Notes under the pieces: model-generated
The model's database searches: none
Seen by the model: only the letters and a program-made list of their open reading frames with translations
What the model was told of the DNA's origin: nothing
Translations under genes and position numbers: made by a program
Shown here: positions 1 through 10,641 of the stretch, one piece after another
Position numbering within the stretch: position 1 is the first letter of the stretch
How the letters are laid out: the number at the start of each line of letters is the position of its first letter
Assembly: GCA_029891385.1 (NCBI GenBank)
Contig: CM057234.1
Location: 23,732,350-23,796,349 of the forward strand
Source of the DNA: Erythroxylum novogranatense
Taxonomy: Eukaryota > Streptophyta > Magnoliopsida > Malpighiales > Erythroxylaceae
Length of the DNA stretch: 64,000 nt
Direction: 5' to 3'

Positions 1-780
1 GTAGTGGCGGTGCCTGGGGTGAGAGGTATTGAGGGAGTCACGGCGAGTGACCGGAAGGATGAGCTGGTCGTTGAGGAGCCACCGAAAGACGAATCAACGA
101 TGACCGCGGGGGAATTGAATCGGTCGATTATTAGGAACATTATCCCTTCGTTCTGGAGACCTAGGCTGGCCTCTGAGGACGAACGGTTCCACAACAATTT
201 CGGAGGGTATTTTGCTGTTTCTGACAGCTTCTTCTTAGTCGGTGGCATGAAGCTTCCGTATGTCCCGATCATTGACGAGGTGTGCGTCGCCTACCAATTG
301 AGGCCGAGCCAAATTCCTCCGAGTGGATGGAGATTCATTAACGGTTTGGCCTTGTTGTGCCATCAGTTCGGCTGTCCGCCTTCGGTCGGCATCCTACGCT
401 ATTTTTTAAGAATGAACCAGAGTTCAAGCGCTGGGGCCGGGGTCCCTCATCTGCAGTATAGAGATGCTCGATATCGCTCGGCCGGAACGGCTTCAAAAAT
501 CCAAACTTGGCGGACGAAGTACTATTTCGTGAGGCCTCCGGGATCTTCCTTTGAGTCCCAGCCGTGGAGATATCCTCTAGCTGAGCGATGGAACGACGCG
601 TCGAACTTGTCTCTTACTAGAGAGGAGTGAGAGGTAGTTGATCGCATTAAGGGGCTCGGTCGGTATGACTTCGATCGTCTCATTTTGGGATATCGAGGGG
701 GGGCCTCGGCCGATTCATTCCTAATCTACCCCCCGTCCCGAATTAGCGGGCTAGGAGAAGAAACTACCCCCTCTAGTTGA
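1..780 (+). pseudogene. Tat antisense extra ORF, N-terminal part (gypsy-type Transposase_28-like domain)
   Basis: The frame is open from the window edge to a TGA at 628-630 and then continues in the same frame to a TGA at about 778, so the first stop looks like a nonsense mutation. The true start lies upstream of the window. Residues around 75-140 read VGGMKLPYVPIID, then SGWRFINGLALLCHQFG and PPSVGILRYFLR. This is the pattern of the plant domain called 'putative gypsy type transposon' (Transposase_28). Its function is unknown; proteins of this kind are known as antisense ORFs in Tat elements. It runs opposite to the element's pol. The family call rests on pattern recognition without a profile search. 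Confidence 0.6.
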
Positions 781-810
781 CTCTTCGTGGTTGAACTATT
801 TACTGTATTT

Positions 811-855
811 GTAAGTATTGGTTTCGATTTCTAACATGTTTTTATTGCTGTGCAG
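811..855 (+). other. possible short intron in antisense ORF
   Basis: GTAAGT at 811 and a T-rich stretch ending TGCAG at 855 lie between the two coding parts of the antisense ORF, just before ATG at 858. At 45 nt it is shorter than usual plant introns, so it may be the remnant of one or a coincidence. Confidence 0.25.
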
Positions 856-857
856 CC

Positions 858-2234
858 ATGGCAAGGCTCAACGATTTCGTCGGGTCCTCCAACCCTACTA
901 GAGGCTAGCGCAAAGCTGCCAGGTCCTCTTCGAAGACAAAGGGGCAGGACAAGAAAAGAGAGGCCAGCGCGGATGTCACTCGACTCTTGTTTCGAATAGG
1001 GCGTCGCTCGTCCCATTGTTCTGGCCGTCTGCGGCCTTCATACAGCGATTGTACCCAGCGATCAGCAGTGATGACCCGGTTGGCTGGTGAAGGCCTAGCG
1101 GTCATAGAAGAGGAGGAGGAAGAGGTTGAGCTATCTCTTAAGAGGAAAAAGACCGTTCGGGTTATCGATCGACTGCCTTGCCCATCGGACCAAGGCAGGA
1201 AGAAAGAGAAGGGGGAGAGCGTGTTGCCCGATCGGATAAGGGCAAGGGGAAAGGGCGAGTGGCAAGCGCCGAGAAGTGAGAGCCAGCGATCAGTCTGGAT
1301 AAGGCTGCGTTGCTTGGGGACTTCGATGTGGCTCTTCACATTGCTCAGAGGGTCGTTCCCCCTGCAGACGAGAAGTTTATAGACTGGTTGGGCAATCAGG
1401 AGCTGGCGGCCCGTCTCGTCGGTAGCTGTGCGAGGGATCTGGCGTTCGCCTCCGCGATGCACCGTGTTGAACAGCTCGACGAGACTGCCCGAACGCTGGA
1501 CTGGGAAGTCCGCGATCTTCTTGAGCAAGTGAACACTTTGAGTGCCGAGCTTTCAGAGGCCAAAGAAGAGAGAAACGTCTTCCGGGCTTAACTCTCTTCC
1601 TTAGAGGAGGAGAAGAAATTTTGGGAGGAGGAGAGGAGCGTTTTGAAAGCTCAACTCGCTACGGGGGAGAAGGAAAAGAGCAGGGTGATTGCGGTGAAGG
1701 ACGGTCTGGCCAAGGAATGTAAGGACTTGAAGAGGAAGATGGAGGCGGGCAGAGCTTGATCAAAATTCCTCAGGGACTCGTGAAGCAATGGGGATAAAGC
1801 GAGGGCGAGGATAGGCGATGGAGTTGCAAGGCTCCATCAAAAAGTAGAGAGTTAAGGCGATCAAGTGATGGAAAAGGCAGTTCTTACAGGAGGAGTGCTT
1901 AGAGTTCGCTTGTGACTTGGCCCTTTTGATCCTGAAGAATTGCCACAACGTTTGCATCCCTGACGGGTCGGATGGTCCTTCATTTGAGGATTATGTCGAG
2001 CCGATGCTTCCCACCGTTCTCGGCCTTTCTCTGGAGGAAGTGAGGGAGATAGCCGAGGGAGAACGAACGTCAGTTCCGGATGAGGAGCTGGACCTTAACT
2101 CGGATGAGGAGGACGAGCGATCTCACGGGGGTGTCTCTTCGGTTCTTCCTGCAGAATCTGGTCCTGCCTCGGCTGCTTTGTCGACCTCCCCTTCTGTCGA
2201 TCCAGCTTCTTCTCATCCTGAAAATCCCCACTAA
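858..2234 (+). pseudogene. Tat antisense extra ORF, C-terminal coiled-coil part, broken
   Basis: Pieces in different frames read as one acidic, coiled-coil-rich protein tail. The best stretch, 1310-1591, has LDWEVRDLLEQVNTLSAEL and similar heptads. A further stretch to about 1760 is rich in E and K, and 1917-2234 holds an acidic end with EELDLNSDEEDERS. Stops at 906-908, about 1589 and about 1757, plus frame changes, separate the pieces. A long coiled coil after the N-terminal domain is usual in this ORF class. It lies head-on to the element's pol, with the tandem repeat between them. Confidence 0.5.
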
Positions 2235-2448
2235 CTTGTGCTATAGGACCCTCAAAGCTCACCTGGTCGGGCTTGTGACCAGGAAAAATATGAAGAAATG
2301 AAAAATTTTATTCTTATCCTTCACTGTATTCTCAATTTTGCAAACGTAACTTAGATTATCATTAGTTTCATATAAAGGTCTGCTTTTTCATTTTGCGGGG
2401 GTGTCGATAGATCCTTCGACCAATCGATGCGAAAGAAACCAGTCGAGC
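2235..2448. other. non-coding spacer before tandem repeat
   Basis: AT-rich spacer between the end of the antisense ORF and the 82-bp array. No ORF or recognisable site is seen. Confidence 0.5.
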
Positions 2449-3010
2449 GATTCGAGATTAATCTTCTCAGCATCGCCTGGTTCCAAAGATCTTGTCTTGG
2501 AAACCTGGCCGAGAGTGGTCGAGACCGAGCGATCCGAGATTACTCTTCTCGACATCGCCTGGTTCCAAGGATCTGGTCTTGGCAACCTGGCCGAGAGTGG
2601 TCGAGGCCGAGCGATCCGAGATTAATCTTCTCGACATCGCCTGGTTCCAAGGATCTTGTCTTGGCAATCTGGCTGAGAGTGGTCAAGGCCGAGCGATCCG
2701 AGATTAATCTTCTCAGCATTGCCTGGTTCCAAGGATCTTGTCTTGGCAACCTGGCCGAGAGTGGTCGAGGCCGAGCGATCCGAGATTAATCTTCTCTGCA
2801 TCGCCTGGTTTTAAGGATCTTGTCTTGGCAACCTGGCCGAGAGTGGTTGAGGCCGAGCGATCCGAGATTAATCTTCTTGACATCGCCTGGTTCCAAGTCT
2901 CTCATCTTGGCAACCTGGCCGAGAGTGGTCGAGGCTGAGCGATCCGAGATTAATCTTCTTGGAATCGCCTGGTTCCAAAGATCTCGTCTTGGCAACCTGG
3001 CCGAGCAATG
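2449..3010 (-). repeat. 82-bp tandem repeat array, about 6.8 copies
   Basis: The landmark GATCCGAGATTA (first copy GATTCGAGATTA) recurs at 2449, 2531, 2613, 2695, 2777, 2859 and 2941, always exactly 82 bp apart. Units differ by a few substitutions and the last decays after about 3000. Because 82 is not a multiple of 3, open frames on both strands here are accidental. It sits in the untranslated region downstream of integrase, where Tat/Ogre elements are known to carry hypervariable tandem repeats that can seed satellites. Confidence 0.95.
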
Positions 3011-3085
3011 TGGACGATAATAAGTCTGTTTTGTCGTTCTAGCTTATTTTGGTGAGGCTCTGTCTGCCGAGAAACTTGAAATCCT

Positions 3086-4388
3086 TTATTGATGATTATA
3101 AGGGGGTGGGCTGTTAAAAAACTTGACTGGCAAGGCCAGAAAAAAGGTACCCACTACAAATGCGTAAGCAGCAATACAGTACAAGATAAAGAAATAAATA
3201 AAACAAAGCTTATCTATTGATAAAATGTCTTCAGGTTTTGAGAATTTCCATGGCCTTGGTAGAATCTTGTCATCAATGCTGCGCAGGATATAAGAGCCAT
3301 GTCCAGCTTGTTTGACCACTTGATAGGGTCCTTCCCAAGCCTGTTCGAGCTTTCCAGGATATTTCTCAGCCGCCTCGGCCTTTCTTAGAACATAGTTGCC
3401 AATCTTTATGTCGTTCAGCCTTACCCTTTCGTTGTAAAACCTTGTTGCTCTTTGTCTGATGGCTTCTGAACGAGCGACTGCCCTATCCCTCTCTTCACTG
3501 AGAAGCACAAGTTCTGCCTGGAGGGCTTCATTATTCCGCTCTTCTTCATAACTCGACACTCTTTGGTTGTGCAACATCACTTCTACTAGAACTAGGGCTT
3601 CTGCCCCAAAGGTAATCCTGAATGGTGTTTCCCCTGTGGCTCCATTTGGGGTAGTTCTGTACGCCCACAATACTTCATCTAGTTCATCTACCCAAGTCTT
3701 ACGTCCATCTAAGCGCTTCTTGAGGGCACTAATTATCTTTTTGTTAGTGTTCTCCGCAAGACCGTTGCTTTGAGGGTGAGCTACTGAAGTCAATTGGAGC
3801 CTTATCTTTAGTCGCTCACAGAAATCTCTGAACTTGTCGTTGTCGAACTGCCGACCGTTGTCTGTAATCAACACCATAGGCATCCCAAAGCGACTTAGTA
3901 TGTTTCTTCTTACAAAATTTTCCATCTTTTGCTCAGTAATTGTAGCGACCACTTCCGCTTCTACCCATTTGGTGAAGTATTCCACTGCTACTATCAAAAA
4001 CTTCTTCTTTCCAGGACCGAGAGGGAAAGGTCCTAGTATATCCATTCCCCATTGAGCAAAGGGGATAGGATGGCTCACGATTTTCATCCTCTTGGTCGGC
4101 TGGTGAGACAGGTTACTGTTTTTTCTGACAAGCCTCACACCGGTTGACTTTCTCCTGGCAGTCTCTCTTCATTGTTGGCTAGTAATACCCCTGTTTAATC
4201 AATCTATGAACCAACATTCTGCCTCCTACGTGATTTCCGCACATTCCTTCGTGGACTTCAGCCATTGCCTGCTCTACCTCTTCTTCGCTCAAGCATCGTA
4301 GTAGTGGCCAGCCATAAGATCGCTTGTACAAGGTGCCATTAACGATCGCATATTCGGCCGTCTTTACCTTTAGTTTCTTAGCCTCCAA
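3086..4388 (-). pseudogene. Tat integrase (zinc-binding region plus catalytic core)
   Basis: Two minus-strand frames make one integrase. The upstream piece (4179-4388) carries the HHCC-type end, with VHEGMCGNHVGG followed by HRLIKQGYY. The downstream 350-aa piece (3086-4138) is the rve core: GMDILGPFPLG with the first Asp, LITDNGRQFD with the second Asp, and NGLAENTNKKI with the catalytic Glu. It ends in a C-terminal domain with NYVLRKAEAAEKYPGKLEQA and WEGPYQV. A frameshift or stop near 4140-4180 separates the pieces. No chromodomain is seen, as expected for Tat. The last 40 residues or so look like read-through into non-coding DNA. Confidence 0.85.
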
Positions 4389-4421
4389 GGTTTCTTCCGG
4401 ATGTGTTCCCTCGAGGAGGTA

Positions 4422-4976
4422 CTATCTGATCGGTTCCATCCAACTTGATCGCTTAGCATTTGCGTCAAGGACTTCCTTGGCTTTCTGAATGCTAGGCCGG
4501 TCTAGCCGCTCGACTAAAACATTATTTTTCACATCTCGATCGGAAGTCATTTTGGAAAGCGCATCTGCCCGAGCGTTTTGCATCCTTTCTATCCTGCTAA
4601 CTGAGTAGTCTTCAAAATTATTGAACTCTTGCTTTGCCAATTCTAAATATTTGACCATGTTGTTCCCTTTGGCCTCATACTGCCTCGTAACCTAACCGAC
4701 CACTATTTGGCTATCGCTATACACCTTCAAATGTTTCACGCACATCTCTCTTGCCAACTGAAGACCGACTATTGGCGCCTCGTATTCCGCCTTATTGTTG
4801 GACACCTTAAAGTCTAATCTGAGAGCGTACTCCACCTTTTCTTCCTGGTGTAGGCTGATCAAGACCACTCCTGCCCCGCATCCCTCAGCATTAGATGATC
4901 CATCAATAAATAAGCTCCAAGTAGGATGTAGTTCATTCGAGGTAGGTTGACTCATTTCTGCTACAAAGTCCGCCAA
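4422..4976 (-). pseudogene. second (archaeal-type) RNase H domain of Tat pol
   Basis: The frame at 4692-4976 reads SLFIDGSSNAEGCGAGVVL (first catalytic Asp), VSNNKAEYEA (catalytic Glu) and VYSDSQIVVG (third Asp). The next piece, 4422-4658, has the family end RMQNARADALSKMTSD. This extra RNase H, placed between the ordinary RNase H and integrase, is a hallmark of the Tat lineage. One stop (near 4690) splits it in two. The catalytic residues that can be seen are present. Confidence 0.85.
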
Positions 4977-5081
4977 TACTTGGGCTTTGATCGTCGTCTG
5001 CGGCTTATAGTGTATATCAAACTCTCCCAGTTCTACCGCCCATTTTACCCGTCACCCAGAGGTTTCAGGCCTCTGAAGGCA

Positions 5082-5339
5082 CTATCTGAGGGGTTGGTCA
5101 GTCCATACCTCGATGGTGTGACTCTGGAAGTAGGGCCTGAGTTTCCGCGCTGTGATTATCAATGAAAGGGCCAGTTTTTCAATAGGTGCATACCACGTCT
5201 CTGGTCCATTCAGTACTTTACTGACATAGTAGATCAGGAATTGTTCAGTACCGTCCGATCGGACTAGAACTGCGTTGATCTTCCCCTCTGTGACTGCCAG
5301 ATAAATAATCAGACTCTCCCCCTCAACGGGGCTCTGCAA
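5082..5339 (-). pseudogene. RNase H (first, gypsy-type) of Tat pol
   Basis: The reading LAVTEGKINAVLVRSDG, YYVSKVLNGPETWYAPIEKL and FQSHTIEVWTDQPLR is the usual region linking RT to RNase H in Tat elements. The frame is open for 85 codons and then lost on both sides. The leading part, between about 5340 and 5510, is frameshifted relative to RT. Confidence 0.75.
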
Positions 5340-5510
5340 AATGGGTGGACTAGTCAGATATTGCTTTAAGTGTTGAAATGCTCAACACTTTTGAAAAACG
5401 GGTCACATCCGCTTTCCTCAAAATTTAGAAAAACGGGAGGCACTTATTCCCCATCCTAGAGACGAATCTGCTCAAAGAAACTATCTGCCCGGTTAATATC
5501 TGAACATCTT

Positions 5511-6439
5511 TCAAGTACTGCGGCGAGGGCATTTGGACGATAGCTTCGATCTTTTCTGGATTAGCTTCAATCCCGTTGAGTAATCATAAACCCTGAATTT
5601 TTGGATGCCACACCCAAGGCGCATTTTCGGGTTGACTTCATCGAAATTTATTAAGGTCCGAAGACTTCTTTGAGATCTTCCACATGCTCGTGATCGTCTT
5701 ACTTTTGACCACCATATCATCCACATAGGCCTCAAGTGATCGACCAATCATTTCTTAAAACTTCCATGACGAGTCACCGATAAGTGGCCCTGCATTCTTC
5801 AAGTTGAACGACATTACTCGGTATGTCGTGCCTGATCGATTATAAAGCTGTCTTCTCTTTGTCTTCGAGACTCATTTGAATCTGATGGTAGCCCGAGAAA
5901 GCATCCAAGAAGCTGAGAAGTTCATGCCCTGACGTGAAGTTTACCAGCTGATCGATTTTGGGCAAAGGCAATCTGTCCTTTAGGCACGCTTTGCTTAAGT
6001 CGGTGAAGTCAATGCACATTCTCCACTTTCCATTTTTCTTCTTCACAAGTACAACATTTGCCAACCATTCAGGGTATTCGACTTCCCGAATGAACCCAGC
6101 ACTAAGCAGCTTTTCTATTTCTTTCTCAATCACTTCCTGCCTCTCTTTGCTTTGCCACCGCTTCTTCTTTCTAACTGGCTTGCAATCTTTTTGGATATCG
6201 AGAGAATGCGATGCGACCGATCGAGAAATTTCAGGCATATCGCTCAGTACCCAAGCAAAGACCGATATGTTTTCTACCAAGTAATCCGTGATTTCTTTGA
6301 CTAGGCACTTCTGAAGCTCGGAACCTAGATTTGTGAACTTGGAGCGATCTGCTTCATCCAATATGACCTGTTGCATTTTTTCTACGGGGTTCATCCTCTC
6401 TTTTTCTTCATCAGCTCTCACGTCAAGAGAGCTTGTCAA
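5511..6439 (-). pseudogene. reverse transcriptase of Tat pol, frameshifted
   Basis: The 199-aa frame at 5840-6439 carries GFIREVEYPEWLANVVLVKK, GKWRMCIDFTDLSKAC, then LPKIDQLV and FLDAFSGYHQIQM, which are RT blocks 1-3 with the first catalytic Asp. The active-site YVDD is in another frame at 5716-5727 and is followed by MVVKS. A frameshift lies near 5800-5840, and several more lie between 5340 and 5510. A piece of RNase H/RT connection follows at lower coordinates. Confidence 0.85.
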
Positions 6440-6496
6440 GACTACCTCCCCTTCTAGTGTCCTTGTTTCCGCTAAGTAGCATTCCCTAGTGATTCT

Positions 6497-7123
6497 CTAC
6501 TGACCCCTGACAACACTGATTCCATGGGACGGTGGGAACTTCATTGCTTGGTAGTAGGTGGAGACAACTGCTCTGAGGGTGTTTTGAGTGGCTCGTCCGA
6601 TTATCGCATTGTACGCCTCTACAAACTTCACAACCAGGAACTCAACGTCCTTCTCTATCTGACACGGCTTTTGTCCGAATTTTACTTTAAAAAAGACTCG
6701 AACAAATGGGTAGGCTGATGCTCCAGTTACCCCTTTGATAGGTCCTTCTATAGGCAGTAGTCGATCCTCTGGTATCTCCATCTGCTTGAAGGCATCATAA
6801 TACAATAGGTCGACCGAGCTTCCCGTATCGATCATTACCCGTTTCACCTCGTTACCATCCATGTTCAAATTTACTACGAGCGCGTCATCATGAGGACAAC
6901 TAACACCATCTAGATCAGATTCATCGAATGGTATCATCCCATCGTTCTGCTTCTTTCTCTTGATTGACAAGTCTTCACCGACCTGCTTGGCATACCTCTT
7001 TCTTCCTTTAATGGTGGACCCGCCTACTGCACTACCACCAAAGATCATGTTAATGACCCTAACCGGTCGGTCATCTTGTTGTCCGATGTTTCTGTTGCCT
7101 CTTGCCCTGGACTGTTCTCTCAC
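6497..7123 (-). pseudogene. aspartic protease region of Tat pol
   Basis: The frame contains VMIDTGSSVDLLYYDAFKQM, the retropepsin active site (DTGSS), and a second-half motif NAIIGRATQNTLRAVVST. This is the usual retroelement protease fold. Basic and linker sequence (RKRYAKQVGEDLSIKRKK) precedes it. The 208-aa frame is intact in itself but is separated by stops from gag and RT, which in Tat elements would form one long polyprotein. Confidence 0.85.
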
Positions 7124-7183
7124 TTCGAGTCGATTGTCAGTATTCCCATTCTGCCTCCCTCCATCATTCCTATCGTTTCGCCT

Positions 7184-8302
7184 CTAAGGTTGTCGCCAGT
7201 TGTCGGACTGACTGCTCTTATTCTCATTATCTCGATCGGCATTATTTCCGTACTTCAAAAATCGACCCAGCCTTCCCCTTTGGATAAGGAGTTCGATTTC
7301 TTTTTTCAAGTCCCAGCAATGCTCCGTGTCATGACCAATGTCTCTATGGAAGCGACAGTATAAATCAGGGTCCCTCTTCTTGAGGGGAGTCTTCAACTTA
7401 TTGGGTTCTCGGAGGGGTTCCCCATCTGCTCTCATGGCCGCCAATACTTCCGCATATCACCTGTTGAGCGGAGTGAAGAATTCTCGTCGATGTCCCTGTC
7501 GATCGGTCGACTTTCTCCAGCTCGACTGATCCTTCTGTCGCTTGTGGGAATCATCCGCTCTGCCACTCGGCCCACAGTCGTCTGCTCTACGTTATGTGTT
7601 TTTCAACACTTCCTCGAGCTGGATATACTTGTCCGCCCTATTTCTTATCTCTTGAATAGACTTGGGCTGATCGAGGGCCAGTGACTTCTTAAACTTTTCA
7701 TCCCTTGTGTTGCTCATCAGTGCCACCAACATGGATGAGCAAGTGAGGTCAGGGACTTTGACAGCTTCATTATTAAACCGAGTGATGAACTCCCGCAAAC
7801 TTTCTTTCCTTTCTTGGGTCAACTGCATCACTTCCAAGGCGGTCTTTTGTGGTCGTTTACTTGTAGCAAATTGATTGAGGAAGAGCAGCTTAAAATCCTC
7901 GAAGCAAGTAATGCAATATGGGGGTACACTATTGAACCATTGCCGGGCTCCTTCTTGAAAGGCGGTGCAAAATGCCTTACATTGAATGGCACCGGGGACG
8001 CAATGTAGGTTCATTATCGACTGGAAGCGCTACAGGTAGTCTAGGGGATCGGTCTTTCCAGTATATTTTTCAAGCGTCGGTATTTTGGTGCCGGCCGCTG
8101 GGAGGCTATCCAAGATTGCCAGGATGAAGGGAGAGCTATATTGTGCTGATGGATGATCCAGATGGGAATTCATGGCCACATTGATCCGATCGTCAACGAT
8201 TTTTTCTAGGGCTTCAGTAGAATGGCGATCGGCCATCATACCAATCTGCCGCGTGAGTGTCTGCTGTTGTTCCTGCTGAGACTGTAAAATTTGACGAATC
8301 AA
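7184..8302 (-). pseudogene. gag of Tat element, broken into three frames
   Basis: Pieces at 8030-8302, 7592-8014 and 7184-7444 together give a gag. They start with a Q-rich N-terminus and a region ending YTGKTDPLDYL. The retrotransposon-gag domain follows, with ARQWFNSVPPYCITCFEDFK and ESLREFITRFNNEAVKV. A nucleocapsid-like segment comes last, with CRFHRDIGHDTEHCWDLKKE, a CCHC-like knuckle typical of this lineage. Stops or frameshifts at about 8020 and 7450-7590 break it. Confidence 0.8.
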
Positions 8303-8640
8303 TAGATCACCCGCCTCCTCGATCTGTTTTCAGGTAAGGGAGGTTTGTTGTGGTGCAGGAGGATTTGCATCTAGGGGGTGCTAGAAATTTGGATGCGTAT
8401 TGGTCTCAGCATTGTCCTCCAGGGCTACGCTCTTTTCTTCTTGATCTAGGTTCTAAGGTTGTGGTTGATCATTCGGGTGCGAAGATTGTGTGCGGGAATC
8501 ATGATGTGTTGGTAGGAGAGTGGCAAGTAACTGCAAACCCATCCGCTGTAGCGCAAGTGCCACAACGACTGCCATATCAGGGTTGGCTGCTGCCGCCTGA
8601 TTGATCTGAGTGTTTCTGGACCTGGTGCCTTGATGTCGGG

Positions 8641-8660
8641 CTCCACGGTGGGCGCCAATT
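8641..8660 (-). other. candidate primer-binding site region of Tat element
   Basis: On the minus strand the text reads AATTGGCGCCCACCGTGGAG directly upstream of gag. A TGGCGCC-type motif just after the 5' LTR is familiar from Tat elements. The tRNA was not identified, and the LTR end just before it is inferred. Confidence 0.45.
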
Positions 8661-8862
8661 GGTTCTGCCTGATTCTGGTGAGGCAGGACGCTACTGTTTA
8701 GATCCATGAGATTGGTTGTCTTTAGCAAGAGAATACCTGTAAAACAGCACAAGGCACGCCAGGGTTGATAATGGCAGCCCTCCGACCAATGGTCGATATC
8801 GCATCGTTCGGCCGGCTCGCACCAAACGATGTTCATAGTTTGGGTTTCAATTCCGGCGATCG
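8661..8862 (-). mobile_element. candidate inner part of Tat 5' LTR
   Basis: GC-rich text between the primer-site-like motif and AT-rich foreign DNA. It has no ORF. Its outer continuation seems to be at 10,320-10,641. A second LTR copy for comparison lies outside the window. Confidence 0.35.
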
Positions 8863-10319
8863 CAATACCAAGACATTTGGGACCAATCCGTAAAATTAAA
8901 ATGTTTGAGGACTAAATTGAAAATAAAAAATTTAACCTAATTTTATCTACCCCGAGCTCCGACGCGTTTCAGATCTAGATCCGTCTTCTCTTCTCCTTCC
9001 TCTCCTCACATCGCCGCTGTTGTCCTCCCTCCTCGGATCCCGTCTCGCCGCCGTGTCCTCGCCGTCGCCTCCCCTCAGGTCAGCCAGCTCCTCCTCGTCG
9101 ATGCTTCTGGATTCTTCTTTGGTCTCCTCTCTCCCACGCCGCACGCCTCCTCTCTTCTCCAGTGTCTCTCTCGGTGTCTCACCTCGCCTTCGCCGTCTCC
9201 TCCTCACCATCTCCTCCTCGCTGTTGCCGTCTCCTCCTCGCCTCCTCGCCGTCGCCGTCAACCTCACCGAAGACCCGATTGTTTTGGCTTTTGGGTGTAT
9301 GTTTTTTATTTTATTTTTCATGTTTCATGGAATTTTGAAGTTGATTGTGCCTGTGATTGTGTTGTTGACTTGTTGTTGGATGATGGAAAATCGTAGAGGT
9401 TGTTTTTATTTGGAATGAGGAAAAAATTTGAATTTGTCTCAATGTTTGAATGTTGAGCAGTTGAAGGCTTCAAGGAGTTGAAGTGATTTCGGTTGTTGAA
9501 GGAAGGTTTGATTGAAGTTGAAGTTGAACCGATGATATTGAAATTGAAAATAAATTTTGTGACTTTTGTGATTTTGCCTTGTGGAAGTTGAACTTGAACC
9601 GATTGTGTTAAATTGAAATTGATTGGTAATTGGTCATTATTGGTCTGATTGCAGATTAAGTTTGGAATGGTGAATTGGTGATTGTGATTTAGTATTTGAG
9701 TAGATTTATGAAATTAAAATTGAATTGTTGAATTATTGTGAATGAGATTGAATTTGACTATTTGAGTTTGTGCAATTGAAATTGAGTTTGATAATTAAAA
9801 TCAAAACAACATTTAAATCAAATTGTAAAATTGACAATCAATTGATCAAATGTGAAATTAATAATTAAATGTAAAATTGTTAAATTGATAATTAAAATTG
9901 ACAATCATTAATTGACACATTTTTAATATTTGTGAAATGGTCATTAATTTTAATATTTGGGTATTGAATATTGATAAATAATTAGTTAAGTATAAAATTA
10001 TGGAATTAGAAATTAATAATAATTTGATTGTAGTTAATAATGATAGTATTTGTTTATTTGAGTATTAGTTTTAGCTAGGTAAATAATTAATTGTTCTAAA
10101 AAGTTAAAAGATGTTGAACTTTAATGGAATGGCAATATATATGTGTGGGGAATTATAAATATTTAAAATTGAAGATTTTTAAAGTATAGTTGATGTAAGC
10201 GAAGAACTAGTAAAGTATACTGAGACTGTTGTATAATATATCAATATGGACTATTTTGCGCTTTTTAAAAGTTTAGGACTATTTTATAAATTTAAAAATA
10301 TCCAAAGCGGTGCGATCTT
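8863..10319. other. unclassified insertion in Tat LTR: CT-rich block then AT-rich tail
   Basis: About 1.45 kb unlike either flank. 8940-9290 is strongly pyrimidine- and CpG-rich on the plus strand, like a plant 5' UTR, and its Ser- and Arg-rich ORFs are composition artefacts. 9290-10,200 is T/A-rich and ORF-poor, like an intron. GATCGC-type words flank it (8857-8862 and near 10,314), which could be a short target duplication. The motif GTTTGAGGACTA near the left end and GTTTAGGACTA near the right end are in direct orientation. No terminal inverted repeats are seen. Confidence 0.35.
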
Positions 10320-10641
10320 GACCGATGCACTCTGCAGCTTCGTTCGAGTCCAATCCGCATGCGAGTCCGGTACGGTATTCATAACATTGCCTCCGACGCT
10401 CAAGTTAGTCTTTTGGTGAGGGTTTTGGTGGCTATAAACCAAGAATGTCAAGGTTCTAATGTCGTACTTGTATCATAGCAAAGTAGTACCTTATATATGT
10501 AATAGATGCTAGGTTTAGGTATTTACATATGCATGGGAGGTTTCCACCTGCGAATGGGCCGTGGACGCATGGACCTGAGCCTGGGCCTAGCACAGCCGAC
10601 CTAACCAAGTTCTATCTTCAACTTCATCATATACAACAACA
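10320..10641 (-). mobile_element. candidate outer part of Tat 5' LTR
   Basis: The minus strand contains CTAACTTGAGCGTCGGAGG, a phrase I recognise from Tat LTR or leader regions, and a TATA-like TTTATAGCC near 10,431-10,437. The outer end may be TGTTGTTGTA near 10,641. There is no ORF. Confidence 0.4.

Larger units (their letters stand above)
1..10641 (-). mobile_element. Tat-lineage Ty3/gypsy retrotransposon, left end outside window
   Basis: On the minus strand the order is a candidate 5' LTR, a primer-site-like motif, gag, protease, RT, RNase H, a second RNase H, integrase, an 82-bp tandem repeat and then an ORF on the opposite strand. Two RNase H domains plus an antisense extra ORF between pol and the 3' LTR are known traits of the Tat lineage (Retand/Ogre relatives). 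The 3' LTR must lie left of base 1. Every coding domain carries stops or frameshifts, so the element is dead. The right boundary near 10,641 is an estimate from the LTR-like text and is not proven by a target duplication. Confidence 0.75.

Noticed and set aside
2449..3010. CRISPR-like regular repeat
   Set aside because: Units are 82 bp head to tail without spacers, in plant retrotransposon DNA.
2401..3020. Several 65-120 codon frames on both strands
   Set aside because: They are passages through the 82-bp repeat; the period is not a multiple of 3 and frames exist on both strands at once.
8947..9418. Ser/Leu-rich and Arg/Glu-rich ORFs of about 125-130 codons on opposite strands
   Set aside because: They mirror each other over a CT-rich stretch; composition alone keeps them open and no domain is visible.
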